Positions 16,677-24,191 of a stretch of DNA of 64,000 nucleotides are shown here, piece after piece. The position numbers and the translations under genes were made by a program. The DNA comes from an uncultured Myxococcales bacterium (GTDB lineage: Bacteria > Myxococcota > Myxococcia > Myxococcales > Myxococcaceae). Each line of letters begins with the position of its first letter. Position 1 is the stretch's first letter. The stretch lies in contig CALJKW010000021.1 of NCBI GenBank assembly GCA_937980205.1, positions 434,001 through 498,000 on the forward strand, read 5' to 3'. A model generated the notes under the pieces. The model saw nothing but the letters and a program-made list of their open reading frames with translations. It ran no database searches and was not told the DNA's origin.

Positions 16677-17066
16677 CTACGGCGCTCGAGTGAGCGTGCC
16701 GGTCGTCTGGCCGCTGCAGGCGCCGCCGGTGCTCGGAAAAGCGTCCTGCAGGCTGATTCGCAGCGACGTCGGGGACTCGAGTGTCGCTTTCCCGCCCTCA
16801 ACAGCCGCGCCGCCGCCGCAGTTCGTCGCGCGCAGCTCGGCGGTTGAACCCACCACGTCGGCCACAATCGAGGGGCAACCACCGTCGGGAGTGATGGTCA
16901 GCGTGTTGCCGGTCTGCGCGATGGTCCACTCGACTCCGCCCATGCTGTCGATGCGCGACCCATTCGCGCAGGCGTAGGCGAGCGAGACGGGCCCGCGCCA
17001 GGTGCCGCTGAAGTCGGTTCCGCCGCACGAGACCAGCACCGCCGTCATCGCCGCGAGAGCGCGCAT
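16677..17066 (-). CDS. Small lipoprotein encoded on the element (moron candidate)
   Basis: 129 residues. N-terminus 'MRALAAMTAVLVSCGG' is a lipoprotein signal; the rest begins 'TDFSGTWRGPVSLAYAC' and includes 'WTIAQTGNTLTITPDGGCPS', a pattern seen in small beta-barrel lipoproteins. Function unknown. It lies on the opposite strand to the flanking phage genes and is divergent from the membrane-protein gene at 17,155, so it has its own promoter. Such cargo often modifies the lysogen's surface (inference). Confidence 0.6.
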   Translation of the reverse strand: MRALAAMTAVLVSCGGTDFSGTWRGPVSLAYACANGSRIDSMGGVEWTIAQTGNTLTITPDGGCPSIVADVVGSTAELRATNCGGGAAVEGGKATLESPTSLRISLQDAFPSTGGACSGQTTGTLTRAP

Positions 17067-17154
17067 TGGCAGGAACGTATGCACCGGCGGCGCCGGCGGC
17101 AACGAGCTTGCGAGAACACACCTTGATCGCGGCTCGGTTACGCTGCGGAGCCTC

Positions 17155-17772
17155 ATGCTCCCGCTGCTGCTGGCCTTGGCCTTGGCGCAGTGCTCGAAGG
17201 ACACCGACTGCAAGGGCGACCGCGTTTGCACCGCGGGTGCGTGCGTTGACCCAAGCCCGTTGGTGCCGCGCGAACAGGTGCGCGAAGAAATCGAGCGCGA
17301 CCGGCTGACTCGGGCGCTGAACGATTCGCGGGACGAACTGCAGCGCACAAATCCCGTCTCGTCCGTGGCGCTCATCATCGGCGGGGCGGCACTCGGCGGC
17401 GTCGCTACGTGGCTCGTCCTCCTGTACGCGCAGAGCAAGGACGAGGTCTACGCGACCATCGGCGGTTCGGCGCTCGTTGGCGGAGCCGTGTTGCTCATCG
17501 CCGGGTTCATCCAACTCGGCCTGCGAATCCACGCGCGAAGCCGACTGCGCGCCGAGATCGCGCAGCAGGAAGTCCTGCTGAACCGACTGAACGCGCCGGA
17601 GCGACCTGAGGACCGCATCGCTGCGCAGCTGAGCGCCGCGACCGGCTGCCCGCGCGAGTACGTCGCCGTCGAGTCGACGGGGCCCGGCGTCATTCGTTAC
17701 CGCGTCTGCCAGGCGCTCTACGTCTGCGGCTTCGGAGTGGACGCCGGCAACGAGTGCCAGTTGGCGCAGTAG
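17155..17772 (+). CDS. Two-TM lipoprotein-like membrane protein (moron candidate)
   Basis: 205 residues. The start 'MLPLLLALALAQCSKDTDC' gives a short signal with lipobox-like LAQC. A Cys knot (CKGDRVCTAGAC), a charged helix, and two hydrophobic segments ('SSVALIIGGAALGGVATWLV' and 'IGGSALVGGAVLLIAGFIQL') follow, then a C-terminal domain with Cys pairs. Function unknown. The ORF extends upstream, but the ATG at 17155 fits the signal. Its stop is 1 bp from the convergent RHH gene stop. Confidence 0.6.
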   Translation: MLPLLLALALAQCSKDTDCKGDRVCTAGACVDPSPLVPREQVREEIERDRLTRALNDSRDELQRTNPVSSVALIIGGAALGGVATWLVLLYAQSKDEVYATIGGSALVGGAVLLIAGFIQLGLRIHARSRLRAEIAQQEVLLNRLNAPERPEDRIAAQLSAATGCPREYVAVESTGPGVIRYRVCQALYVCGFGVDAGNECQLAQ

Positions 17773-17773
17773 C

Positions 17774-18037
17774 TCAGTGCTCCTTCGCGCCGCGCTTCTT
17801 CGACTGCTCCTTCTTGTGCGCGTCGAGCGCGTACCTCAGGAGCTGCCGCATGGCTTCGTTGCGGCTGATGCCGAGCTCCTTCGCCGCCTTGTCGATCTCG
17901 TCGACGAGCTCAGGCGGACCACGGAACAGCGCTGACTTCGCCTTCTTCTTCTCTTTCGGCGCGAGGACACCCACGTCCGCGTCGATAGCACGCGCAAAGC
18001 CGCCGTCTCTAGAACGCACAGACAGGTATCCGTCCAT
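17774..18037 (-). CDS. Ribbon-helix-helix regulator
   Basis: About 87 residues. The C-terminal half 'ELVDEIDKAAKELGISRNEA' plus 'MRQLLRYALD' is an Arc/CopG-type RHH dimerisation and DNA-binding unit, preceded by a Lys-rich stretch and followed by a basic tail. The ATG at 18037 is preferred; a GTG at 18043 is possible. It is divergent from the HTH gene at 18,160 and is a candidate repressor for that intergenic region. Confidence 0.72.
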   Translation of the reverse strand: MDGYLSVRSRDGGFARAIDADVGVLAPKEKKKAKSALFRGPPELVDEIDKAAKELGISRNEAMRQLLRYALDAHKKEQSKKRGAKEH

Positions 18038-18043
18038 GCACAC

Positions 18044-18111
18044 AGCTTAAAGACGCTGAATCGCTGCGTCAATGTTGAGAGCTTGACGTGATATCACAAC
18101 GTGCGCACTAC
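18044..18111. promoter_or_regulatory. Divergent promoters with palindromic operator
   Basis: Leftward: TTGACG (complement of 18067-18072), 17-bp spacer, TAAGCT (complement of 18044-18049). Rightward: TTGACG at 18083-18088; a -10 near 18106-18111 (CACTAC) is weak. A perfect palindrome GTGATATCAC (18088-18097) overlaps the rightward -35/spacer, and GTGCGCAC (18101-18108) follows. This looks like a control switch between the RHH gene and the HTH genes. Confidence 0.5.
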
Positions 18112-18159
18112 TTGGGGTGTCGGCGTCATTCCGGCGCCGCGAAAACCAGGGGTGAGGAC

Positions 18160-18450
18160 ATGGGGATTACGAAGGAACTGAAGTCCATTCGCGCAGTACT
18201 CGGGGGCAGCAAGGCAAACCAAGAGCGAATGACGCTCTCTCTCCGGGAAGTCGCTCGCGACCTGCGCATCAGCGCTGCGGACTTGAACGCGCTGCTCGTG
18301 GCTGGCTTCCTCCGCTCGACGCCGATGGGGCGCGACCGCGTGATCCCGAAGTCGGAGCTGGTTCGATTTCGAGAGTCTCTCGCGAGCCGCGGCATCGCGC
18401 GTATCGGCGGGTGGTGCCTCAGCCGCGAGAGCGGAAAGGAGGCGGCGTAA
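18160..18450 (+). CDS. Excisionase/MerR-type HTH protein
   Basis: 96 residues. 'MTLSLREVARDLRISAADLN' followed by 'ALLVAGFLRSTPMGRDRVIPKSE' (read across a break) is a winged HTH of the Xis/MerR superfamily. Good Shine-Dalgarno (ggtgagg) before ATG 18160. The stop overlaps the next start (TAATG). It may be a transcription regulator or a recombination directionality factor. Confidence 0.65.
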   Translation: MGITKELKSIRAVLGGSKANQERMTLSLREVARDLRISAADLNALLVAGFLRSTPMGRDRVIPKSELVRFRESLASRGIARIGGWCLSRESGKEAA

Positions 18451-18629
18451 TGGTCATCCGTGATGCTGTGACGCTTCGGCGCGCCGCGAAGATCCTCGGA
18501 ATCTCCGTCGCCACCGTCGAGCAACTCGTCTTCACGCTCGAGCTGCTCACCATCGAGGTGCGCGGCAAGACGCTGATCCCGCCGAGCGAGTTGCGGCGCT
18601 TCATGCCGCGGAAGGCGGTGACGGCATGA
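18450..18629 (+). CDS. Small HTH protein
   Basis: 59 residues. 'TLRRAAKILGISVATVEQLV' then 'TLIPPSELRRFM' repeats the HTH layout of the preceding gene, so the pair may be a diverged duplication. Starts at ATG 18450, overlapping the upstream TAA; its stop overlaps the next ATG. Confidence 0.65.
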   Translation: MVIRDAVTLRRAAKILGISVATVEQLVFTLELLTIEVRGKTLIPPSELRRFMPRKAVTA

Positions 18630-18958
18630 GCTCCATCGACGTGAGGCACGAGTACCCGAAGCTCGCGGCGGCCGTGCGTGAGGCTGCGGCGCTGCTCAGG
18701 GCCGCGATGAAGGCCGACCGCGTCGACCGCGTGCATCTGCACTTCGACGGCGGGACGGACATCAGCGTCGAGCTCGATTTCGAGCCCCGCGACGAGTACG
18801 GCGTTCTCGACCTTCGCGCGCCCGAGGAGGCGGCCGCCGAGCGCGAGGACGCCAACCTCGAGGCGGCCCCGACTCAGGAGCACGGGACCGGGTGCAGCTG
18901 CACGCCGTGCATCGGAGACCGTGTCGCGGCTGAAGAAGCGCGTCCGCTGGCGATCTGA
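18626..18958 (+). CDS. Hypothetical acidic protein with CxCxxC motif
   Basis: 110 residues with an N-terminal helix, a beta segment 'DRVHLHFDGGTDISVELDFE', an acidic Glu/Ala region and a terminal 'HGTGCSCTPCIGDR' that could bind metal. No family recognised. ATG overlaps the previous stop (ATGA). Last gene of this short operon; a terminator-like hairpin follows. Confidence 0.55.
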   Translation: MSSIDVRHEYPKLAAAVREAAALLRAAMKADRVDRVHLHFDGGTDISVELDFEPRDEYGVLDLRAPEEAAAEREDANLEAAPTQEHGTGCSCTPCIGDRVAAEEARPLAI

Positions 18959-18982
18959 CGCCGTCCCCCTTCCCTGAACCCC

Positions 18983-19010
18983 GGGCCGCTCGTCGCAAGG
19001 CGGGCGGCCC
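18983..19010 (+). terminator. Hairpin between HTH operon and recombinase gene
   Basis: GGGCCGC (18983-) pairs with GCGGCCC (ending 19010), extended by G-T and G-C pairs to about 11 bp, followed by TTCTC. Weak T-run, so termination may be partial. Confidence 0.5.
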
Positions 19011-19026
19011 TTCTCTTGGAGACACC

Positions 19027-19956
19027 ATGACTGCACTCGTCGTCAGCAACCCCACCGACGCAGCCCGGCGCCTCGTCGCGGCATTCCTCGCAGGCCGCAA
19101 CGCCGCCACCATCCGCGCGTACAGCGCCGACCTCGCCGACTTCGCCGCGTTCGTGGACGCGCCCGACGTGAACGCTGCAGCCGCGAAGCTGCTCAGCAAC
19201 GGCCACGGCGAGGCGAACGCCCTGGCGCTCTCGTACAAGTCGCGCATGGTCGACGCGGGCCTGGCCGCCGCGACCATCAACCGTCGCCTCGCCGCGCTGC
19301 GCTCGTTGGTGAAGCTCGGCCGCGTGCTCGGCGCCGTCCCCTGGACGCTCGAGGTGCAGAACGCAAAGGCGCAGCCGTACCGCGACACCCGCGGGCCCGG
19401 CCGCGCCGGCTTCCTCGCGCTGCTGCACCAGCTCGACGGCCGCGGCGACGCGAAGGCCGTCCGCGACCGCGCCATCCTGCGCCTGCTCTACGAGCGCGCC
19501 CTTCGCTGCTGCGAGGTGTGCCGCCTCGACGTCGGCGACGTCGACCTGCAGGCGGGCACCCTCGACGTGCTCGGCAAGGGCCGCACGGCGAAAGAGCGGC
19601 TCACCATCGCGCCGCCCACCGTCGCCGCCGTTCGCGCCTGGCTCGAGGTCCGCGGCACCGAGGCGGGGCCGCTGTTCGTCAGCCTCGACAACGCCCACCG
19701 GAGGCAGCTGCGGCGACTCAGCGGCACCGGCGTCTACGACCTGGTGCGCGAGCTCGGCGACGGCGCCGGCGTCCGCGCGCGCCCGCACGGGCTCCGCCAC
19801 GCCGCCATCACCGAGGCGCTCGACCGCGGGACCGACGTGCGCGCCGTGCAGCGCTTCTCCCGTCACCGCGACCTGCGCATCCTGCTGGTCTACGACGACA
19901 ACCGAGAGGACCTCGGCGGGAAGGTCGCCTGCGCCATCGCGGAGGCCTCGCCATGA
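19027..19956 (+). CDS. Second tyrosine recombinase (XerC/D-like)
   Basis: 309 residues with a complete catalytic set: Arg in 'LLYERALRCCEVCRL', Lys in 'VLGKGRTAKERL', 'RPHGLRHAAITEAL' (HxxR), His in 'FSRHRDLRI' and nucleophile Tyr in 'LLVYDDN'. The N-terminal SAM-like core-binding domain is also present (residues 10-110). Its compact length matches Xer recombinases rather than phage integrases. Possible jobs: resolving element multimers, or a second integration system. Shine-Dalgarno (ttggaga) before ATG 19027; the stop overlaps the next gene. Confidence 0.9.
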   Translation: MTALVVSNPTDAARRLVAAFLAGRNAATIRAYSADLADFAAFVDAPDVNAAAAKLLSNGHGEANALALSYKSRMVDAGLAAATINRRLAALRSLVKLGRVLGAVPWTLEVQNAKAQPYRDTRGPGRAGFLALLHQLDGRGDAKAVRDRAILRLLYERALRCCEVCRLDVGDVDLQAGTLDVLGKGRTAKERLTIAPPTVAAVRAWLEVRGTEAGPLFVSLDNAHRRQLRRLSGTGVYDLVRELGDGAGVRARPHGLRHAAITEALDRGTDVRAVQRFSRHRDLRILLVYDDNREDLGGKVACAIAEASP

Positions 19957-20258
19957 GCATCGAGGTTCACGAAAGTGACATTCCTTTGCCCTCGATCGCT
20001 GATGCCGGCGACGAGCTCGACATGGCGGTGGCCAGCGGCCGAGCCGCGCTGCAGCGGCTCTACGAGAACTTCCGCCGCCTCGTCGACGCCGGCCTCAACG
20101 ACGCGGCCATCGCGCGCGGGCGCTCAGTGCTCGTCGAATACCTCGAAGCGCAGCGCTGGCTTGCGGCGGGCGCCAGTGTCGAAGCCGCGGCGGACCTGCA
20201 GCGGACGACGCCGGCGCGCGTGCGGCAGCTGCGCGCGGTGCTTTCCGAGGGCGCCTGA
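19953..20258 (+). CDS. Hypothetical helical protein
   Basis: 101 residues, helical throughout. 'WLAAGASVEAAADLQRTTPA' followed by 'RVRQLRAVLSEGA' resembles an HTH that ends in a recognition helix. Translationally coupled to the XerC-like gene by an ATGA overlap, so it could be a partner or regulator of that recombinase (inference). Confidence 0.55.
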   Translation: MSIEVHESDIPLPSIADAGDELDMAVASGRAALQRLYENFRRLVDAGLNDAAIARGRSVLVEYLEAQRWLAAGASVEAAADLQRTTPARVRQLRAVLSEGA

Positions 20259-20314
20259 CGATTTCGCGCTTTCAGGTGTACGTCGGGGGACGCGACCGCC
20301 ACCACTATTAGTGT

Positions 20315-20350
20315 CGGTCGGAACACACGAAGCGAAGTCCGCTCCGACCG
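20315..20350. promoter_or_regulatory. Inverted repeat upstream of the XRE gene
   Basis: CGGTCGGA (20315-20322) and TCCGACCG (20343-20350) form perfect 8-bp arms with a 20-bp spacer, within the 116-bp promoter region before the XRE gene. A loose -10-like TATTAG sits at 20306-20311. Candidate autoregulatory operator for the XRE protein. Confidence 0.45.
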
Positions 20351-20374
20351 AACCAGGAAGGAGCGTCATCGCAC

Positions 20375-20590
20375 ATGAAGCACGAGAAGCAGAAGTCGCC
20401 CGTCCGCCTCGCCAGAGACGCGGCTGGGCTGTCGCAGGTCGACCTCGCGCTGCGCGCTGGCAAGTCGATCGCGACGGTGCGGCTCGCCGAGGCAGGAGTC
20501 ATCACCCTCAACACCGCCAAGGCGCTCGCGCCGGTGCTCGGGGTCGAGCCGGCCGCGCTGATGCCGAGCGCGACCAACAGGGCCGCGTGA
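20375..20590 (+). CDS. XRE (Cro/CI-type) HTH regulator
   Basis: 71 residues, a minimal XRE domain: 'RLARDAAGLSQVDLALRAGK' then 'SIATVRLAEAGVITLNTAKA'. Proteins of this size are DNA-binding repressors or Cro-like switches. Strong Shine-Dalgarno (aggaagga) about 18 bp upstream; ATG 20375. It heads the long replication/excision operon ending in int, so it is well placed to control it. Its stop shares bases with the next ATG (TGATG). Confidence 0.82.
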   Translation: MKHEKQKSPVRLARDAAGLSQVDLALRAGKSIATVRLAEAGVITLNTAKALAPVLGVEPAALMPSATNRAA

Positions 20591-20979
20591 TGAGCGACGC
20601 GAAGGCCGCTCGTTTCGTGGGAACCGCTCCGGCGACGGCGCGCGGCGTGAAGGCGCCCGCTCCGTCCACCGACAGCCTCGACCTGGTCGACGCGATCGCC
20701 AGCTCGCCCGCCGAGGTTGCGCGCGCCGCGCTCGCTGCGACGCCATGCCGCGTCGACGTCGTGCGGCAACTCTCTGGCCGAGTCGGGGAGGTGTTCACGG
20801 CCCTCGTCGACCTGAACCTGGTGAGCCACGACCCCAACGCCCCGCTGACCATCCACGCGCTGAAAGCCGGCCAGCTCGTGCGCCAGCTCTTCTCTGAGCT
20901 CGCGTTCATCGAGGAGCGGTTGATGGACGACCTGAACGAGCCGCAGTGGCCGCCGTTCCCCAAGAGGCCAGCCGAATGA
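20590..20979 (+). CDS. Hypothetical protein
   Basis: 129 residues; flexible Ala/Pro N-terminus, then helices ('VDVVRQLSGRVGEVFTALVD', 'LKAGQLVRQLFSELAFIEER') and a Trp/Pro-rich tail. No family recognised. Coupled at both ends (TGATG and ATGA). Confidence 0.55.
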   Translation: MSDAKAARFVGTAPATARGVKAPAPSTDSLDLVDAIASSPAEVARAALAATPCRVDVVRQLSGRVGEVFTALVDLNLVSHDPNAPLTIHALKAGQLVRQLFSELAFIEERLMDDLNEPQWPPFPKRPAE

Positions 20980-21197
20980 GCGACCCTCTGCTCGACGAGG
21001 TGATGGTGCTCGCGCGCGAGGGCGAGGGCACCGCCAAGGCCCTCATCATGAAGCTCGAGTCGCTCGACAGCGCGATGCGCGCCGCGAAGTGCACTACGGA
21101 GCAGCTGCGCCAGTTCGCGAACGCGACGGAGCGCGTGCGCGCCACGCGCTTGTTCCTGCAGCGCCTCGCGGAACGCATTGCCGAGGGGGGCGCGTGA
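20976..21197 (+). CDS. Hypothetical small helical protein
   Basis: 73 residues, two long helices, no motif recognised. Starts in an ATGA overlap and ends overlapping the GTG of the helicase gene, so it may be produced together with the helicase, possibly as an accessory factor (inference). Confidence 0.55.
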   Translation: MSDPLLDEVMVLAREGEGTAKALIMKLESLDSAMRAAKCTTEQLRQFANATERVRATRLFLQRLAERIAEGGA

Positions 21198-22774
21198 CTC
21201 AACCGGCGCTTCGCAGCGTCCCGCAGGCGTCGGAGATCGACCCGATCGCCGCCGAGCTCATCGAGAAGGGCTGGAAGCCGCTCACCGACGCCGGCAACGG
21301 GGAGCGCTTCGCCGAGTACGCGCTCCTCACCTGGCGGTACGTGCACCAGTGGGACATGTGGCACCAGTGGGACGGGAAGCGCTGGGCCGCAGACCACCAG
21401 CGCGAGGTCTATCGCGACGCGGTTGCGTGCCTGCGCGCCATGAGCACCGAGATCGCGATGCTGTCCCTACCAGCGGCCAAGAAGGCCATCGACTGGGCGG
21501 TGAAGAGCGAGCGGCGAGATCGGGTCGCGGCCATGCTCGACGCCGCAAGAGCACAGCCGGGCATCTCGGTGATGCCAGAGCAGCTGGACGCGGACCCGTA
21601 CAAGTTGAACGTGCAGAACGGCACGATCGACCTCCGCACCGGAGAGCTTGGCGTGCACCGCGGCAACGCACTTCACACGCGGCTAGTGCCCGTCGAGTAC
21701 GACCCGGACGCTCGCGCGCCGACCTGGGATGCATTCACCCGCCGCGCACTGCCCGACGACGCTGTCCGCGAGTACGTGCGCCGCGCCATCGGATACTCCC
21801 TCACGGGCGACGTCGGTGAGCACTGCTTGTTCTTCTGCTACGGCGGGGGGCGCAACGGCAAGACGACGCTCATGGAGACGGTGTCGCGAATCTGCGGCGA
21901 GTACAGCAAGGCCGCGCCGCCGGACTTGCTGCTCGCGAAGCGCAGCGACCGCCACGAGGAAGAGGTTGCTGAGCTCCACGGTGCTCGCTTCGTCACCACC
22001 GTGGAGGCCGGCGAGGGCCGTTACTGGGATGAAGCCAAGGTGAAGTGGCTTACGGGCGGGGACCGACTGAACGCGCGGCACATGTACGCTCGCCGCTTCT
22101 CGTTCTCTCCGACGCACAAGATCTGGGTCGCCGCGAACCACAAGCCGCACGCACGCGGGACCGACGTTGGCTTCTGGCGGCGCGTTCACCTCGTGCCATT
22201 CACCGTCACCATCCCGGAGAGCGAAGTTGACCGCGACCTCCGAACGAAGCTCGAGCAGGAGCTTCCAGGCATCCTCGCGTGGGCGGTTGAAGGTGCGGTG
22301 GCGTGGCGTGAGGGAGGGCTCCGGCCGCCGCCGGCCGTGAGAGACGCCGTCGATGAGTACCGGAGCCGCGAAGATGTGCTCGGTCACTTCATCGCGGACT
22401 GCTGTGTGCTCGTGCCGCACGCGAAGACGCCGACACAGGCGCTGCACGAGGCCTACGTGAAATGGGCCGACGCAAACGGCGAGCGCGCGATGAGCAAGAT
22501 CGATCTCAGCAGTGCGCTCGAGGAACGCCCGGGCATCCTCCGCTACCGGAGCAAGACGAATCGCGGCTTTACCGGAATCGGCCTCCGATACGCGGGTGAC
22601 AAGGGTGACGCGAACACCCCCCATTTCGGAAACTTTCACCATGACGCGCGCGCGGGAGAGAAGTTGTCAGAAAGCCCGTCACCGTCGTCACCCGCGTCAC
22701 CGTCACTGCCGTCGCACCCCGACGGATGCCGCTGCGCCGGTGACACGTGCGGGGCCGGATCGGAGGTCGCATGA
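21194..22774 (+). CDS. SF3 helicase / P4-family replication protein (D5_N type)
   Basis: 526 residues. The D5_N region ('NVQNGTIDLRTGELGVHRGN') precedes an SF3 helicase: Walker A 'CYGGGRNGKTTLMETV', Walker B region 'GARFVTTVEAGEG', and the 'THKIWVAANHKPHARG' sensor segment. A C-terminal D5-type domain follows ('TPTQALHEAYVKWADANGER'). P4/D5 proteins unwind the origin for satellite or phage replication. The N-terminal primase domain of P4 alpha is missing. The last 50 residues are low-complexity Ser/Pro with repeated GTCACC DNA. GTG start at 21194 overlaps the upstream stop. Confidence 0.92.
   Translation: MTQPALRSVPQASEIDPIAAELIEKGWKPLTDAGNGERFAEYALLTWRYVHQWDMWHQWDGKRWAADHQREVYRDAVACLRAMSTEIAMLSLPAAKKAIDWAVKSERRDRVAAMLDAARAQPGISVMPEQLDADPYKLNVQNGTIDLRTGELGVHRGNALHTRLVPVEYDPDARAPTWDAFTRRALPDDAVREYVRRAIGYSLTGDVGEHCLFFCYGGGRNGKTTLMETVSRICGEYSKAAPPDLLLAKRSDRHEEEVAELHGARFVTTVEAGEGRYWDEAKVKWLTGGDRLNARHMYARRFSFSPTHKIWVAANHKPHARGTDVGFWRRVHLVPFTVTIPESEVDRDLRTKLEQELPGILAWAVEGAVAWREGGLRPPPAVRDAVDEYRSREDVLGHFIADCCVLVPHAKTPTQALHEAYVKWADANGERAMSKIDLSSALEERPGILRYRSKTNRGFTGIGLRYAGDKGDANTPHFGNFHHDARAGEKLSESPSPSSPASPSLPSHPDGCRCAGDTCGAGSEVA
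22595..22744. repeat. Cluster of GTCACC hexamers (iteron-like)
   Basis: GTCACC occurs on the plus strand at 22676, 22685 and 22694 with exact 9-bp periodicity and as GTCACT at 22700; its complement GGTGAC occurs at 22595 and 22604 (again 9 bp apart) and at 22739. All lie in the poorly conserved 3' end of the helicase gene. A perfect palindrome GGTGACCGTCACC lies further on at 22932. Iteron-like origins are often inside or beside replication genes; this is only a candidate. Confidence 0.4.
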
Positions 22775-23187
22775 CGGCCGCGAACAACAGGCGTTCTCCC
22801 AACCTCGCAGCCGCCGAGCTCGCGCGCTTCTCGGTGCCGATGTCGCGCGTGACGACCGACGACGAGAAGCTCGACGCGTACGCCTCGGCATTCGGCCTCC
22901 TGGCGCAGCTCCGTACGCAGCCCTTCGACCTGGTGACCGTCACCGCGAAGCTGCCTGCTTCCCGTCTCGGCGCGTACCTCGAGCAGCTCGCGCCCATGCC
23001 GGAGATTCGGCTGTGGCCGACGGCCGAGGGCGTCGCCGACGCGATCGGGCACCTGACCGCATGGAAGCGCACGGCCATCGAGTTTCGCTTCGAGGCGCAC
23101 GACAGCGATGAGCGACTCATCGAGGTCGCGTTCTTCGCTCGCGCGCCGGTGCGCAGCTGGCGCGCTCCTTCGGCGGAGGTCCACTAA
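22771..23187 (+). CDS. Hypothetical protein
   Basis: 138 residues. Alpha/beta by eye with 'LPASRLGAYLEQLAPMPEIR' and 'WKRTAIEFRFEAHDSDERLI'. No family recognised. ATG overlaps the helicase stop; TAATG overlap with the next gene. Confidence 0.55.
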   Translation: MTAANNRRSPNLAAAELARFSVPMSRVTTDDEKLDAYASAFGLLAQLRTQPFDLVTVTAKLPASRLGAYLEQLAPMPEIRLWPTAEGVADAIGHLTAWKRTAIEFRFEAHDSDERLIEVAFFARAPVRSWRAPSAEVH

Positions 23188-23594
23188 TGAAGCGCACCGT
23201 CGACAGGTTGCAAGACCTTGAACTGACGGAGTCGGTGCTCGCCCGGGCGAGCAAGCTGCCGCGCGCGGCCCGCGAAGCCTTCGTCGGAAGAATCCGGGAG
23301 CGCCTCGGGCTGGGGGCTGCTCAAGCCGCGGCCGAGGAGTGGAACGTCCATCGCCTGACGAAAGAAGAACTGCGCGAGCTGTGCCGCCTGTGCGTGAAGG
23401 CGAGCGGCTACACGACGCACGCGCAGGGCGAGCGCGTGCACCTCACACCGGAAGCGCTGACGAAGTACGACGCGCCGGAGCCAGACGCCGGGGTGACCTA
23501 CAGCCGCGCGACGCCCTACCGGGAGTTCCGGCATCCAGACACCGGCGCCCTTCATGGCGCATACATCGCCGATTCAAAGGAGCGTCCCTCGTGA
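23187..23594 (+). CDS. Hypothetical protein
   Basis: 135 residues. Helical N-terminal half ('LPRAAREAFVGRIRERLGLG'), 'RLTKEELRELCRLCVKASGY' in the centre, and a polar C-terminus. No family recognised. Starts within TAATG; its TGA overlaps the GTG of the next gene. Confidence 0.55.
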   Translation: MKRTVDRLQDLELTESVLARASKLPRAAREAFVGRIRERLGLGAAQAAAEEWNVHRLTKEELRELCRLCVKASGYTTHAQGERVHLTPEALTKYDAPEPDAGVTYSRATPYREFRHPDTGALHGAYIADSKERPS

Positions 23595-23833
23595 GCGGCG
23601 AAACGGACGCGGAGTTGCCGAAGGTGAGCAAGCGCGCTCGCTGGCGAAAGCTCGAAACTGTCGATGACGTGCGTCGGGCTCTCGCCGCCGTCGTCAAGAA
23701 GGTCCACGACGGCAAGCTCAACCCCGATCGCGGAGCGGTCTGCGTCACGGGGCTGCGCGCGTTGGCGAAGGTCCTCGTCGACAGCGAGCTTGAGCGGCGG
23801 CTCGCCGAGCTGGAACGGAGGCTCATCCAATGA
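23591..23833 (+). CDS. Hypothetical protein
   Basis: 80 residues. 'LETVDDVRRALAAVVKKVHD' and 'VCVTGLRALAKVLVDSELER' resemble the small helical proteins that accompany phage terminase or tail genes, but no assignment is safe. GTG start overlaps the previous stop; its stop overlaps the next ATG. Confidence 0.55.
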   Translation: MSGETDAELPKVSKRARWRKLETVDDVRRALAAVVKKVHDGKLNPDRGAVCVTGLRALAKVLVDSELERRLAELERRLIQ

Positions 23834-23937
23834 GGGCGGGAACCGTTCACGGAGCGGCGGAAACGGCACGCCGAGCAGCTGCAACCGCCCGAACGGCCTC
23901 TGAAAGGTGTCTGGGCACCAAAAAGGGGGCTTCATGA
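23830..23937 (+). CDS. Very short overlapping ORF (35 aa)
   Basis: 35 codons from ATG 23830 (ATGA overlap with the previous stop) to TGA 23937 (ATGA overlap with the next start). It fills exactly the gap between two coupled genes, so the chain of overlaps stays unbroken. The product is Arg/Ala/Thr-rich (AAETARRAAATARTASERC). It may be a real peptide or only a translational relay that carries ribosomes to the next start. Confidence 0.4.
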   Translation: MRAGTVHGAAETARRAAATARTASERCLGTKKGAS

Positions 23938-24191
23938 CCGTCGCCCTTCGAAAGCGACTGGCCAGCCTGGAGCAGCGCGCTCAGCCGGCGGGCGCTGCGC
24001 TCGCGCTGCCGGTGCTCGACAACTCGCCGGACGTGCTCATGCGCGTGGTCGACGTGCTCGTGCAGGCGCACGCGGTGCCCGCGGACGTCGCCGCTGTCCT
24101 GCGTGGGGCGGGCATCGAGGTCTCGGCCGACGCTCTCGGAGAGCAAGAGAACGCGGCTTCTTCCCAGCTCGAGGAGGACACTTCGCCGTGA
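23934..24191 (+). CDS. Hypothetical protein
   Basis: 85 residues: a basic N-terminal helix (VALRKRLASLEQRAQ), a hydrophobic middle (LMRVVDVLVQAHAVPADVAA) and an acidic tail. No family recognised. Overlaps the Xis-like gene by a GTGA junction. Confidence 0.55.
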   Translation: MTVALRKRLASLEQRAQPAGAALALPVLDNSPDVLMRVVDVLVQAHAVPADVAAVLRGAGIEVSADALGEQENAASSQLEEDTSP

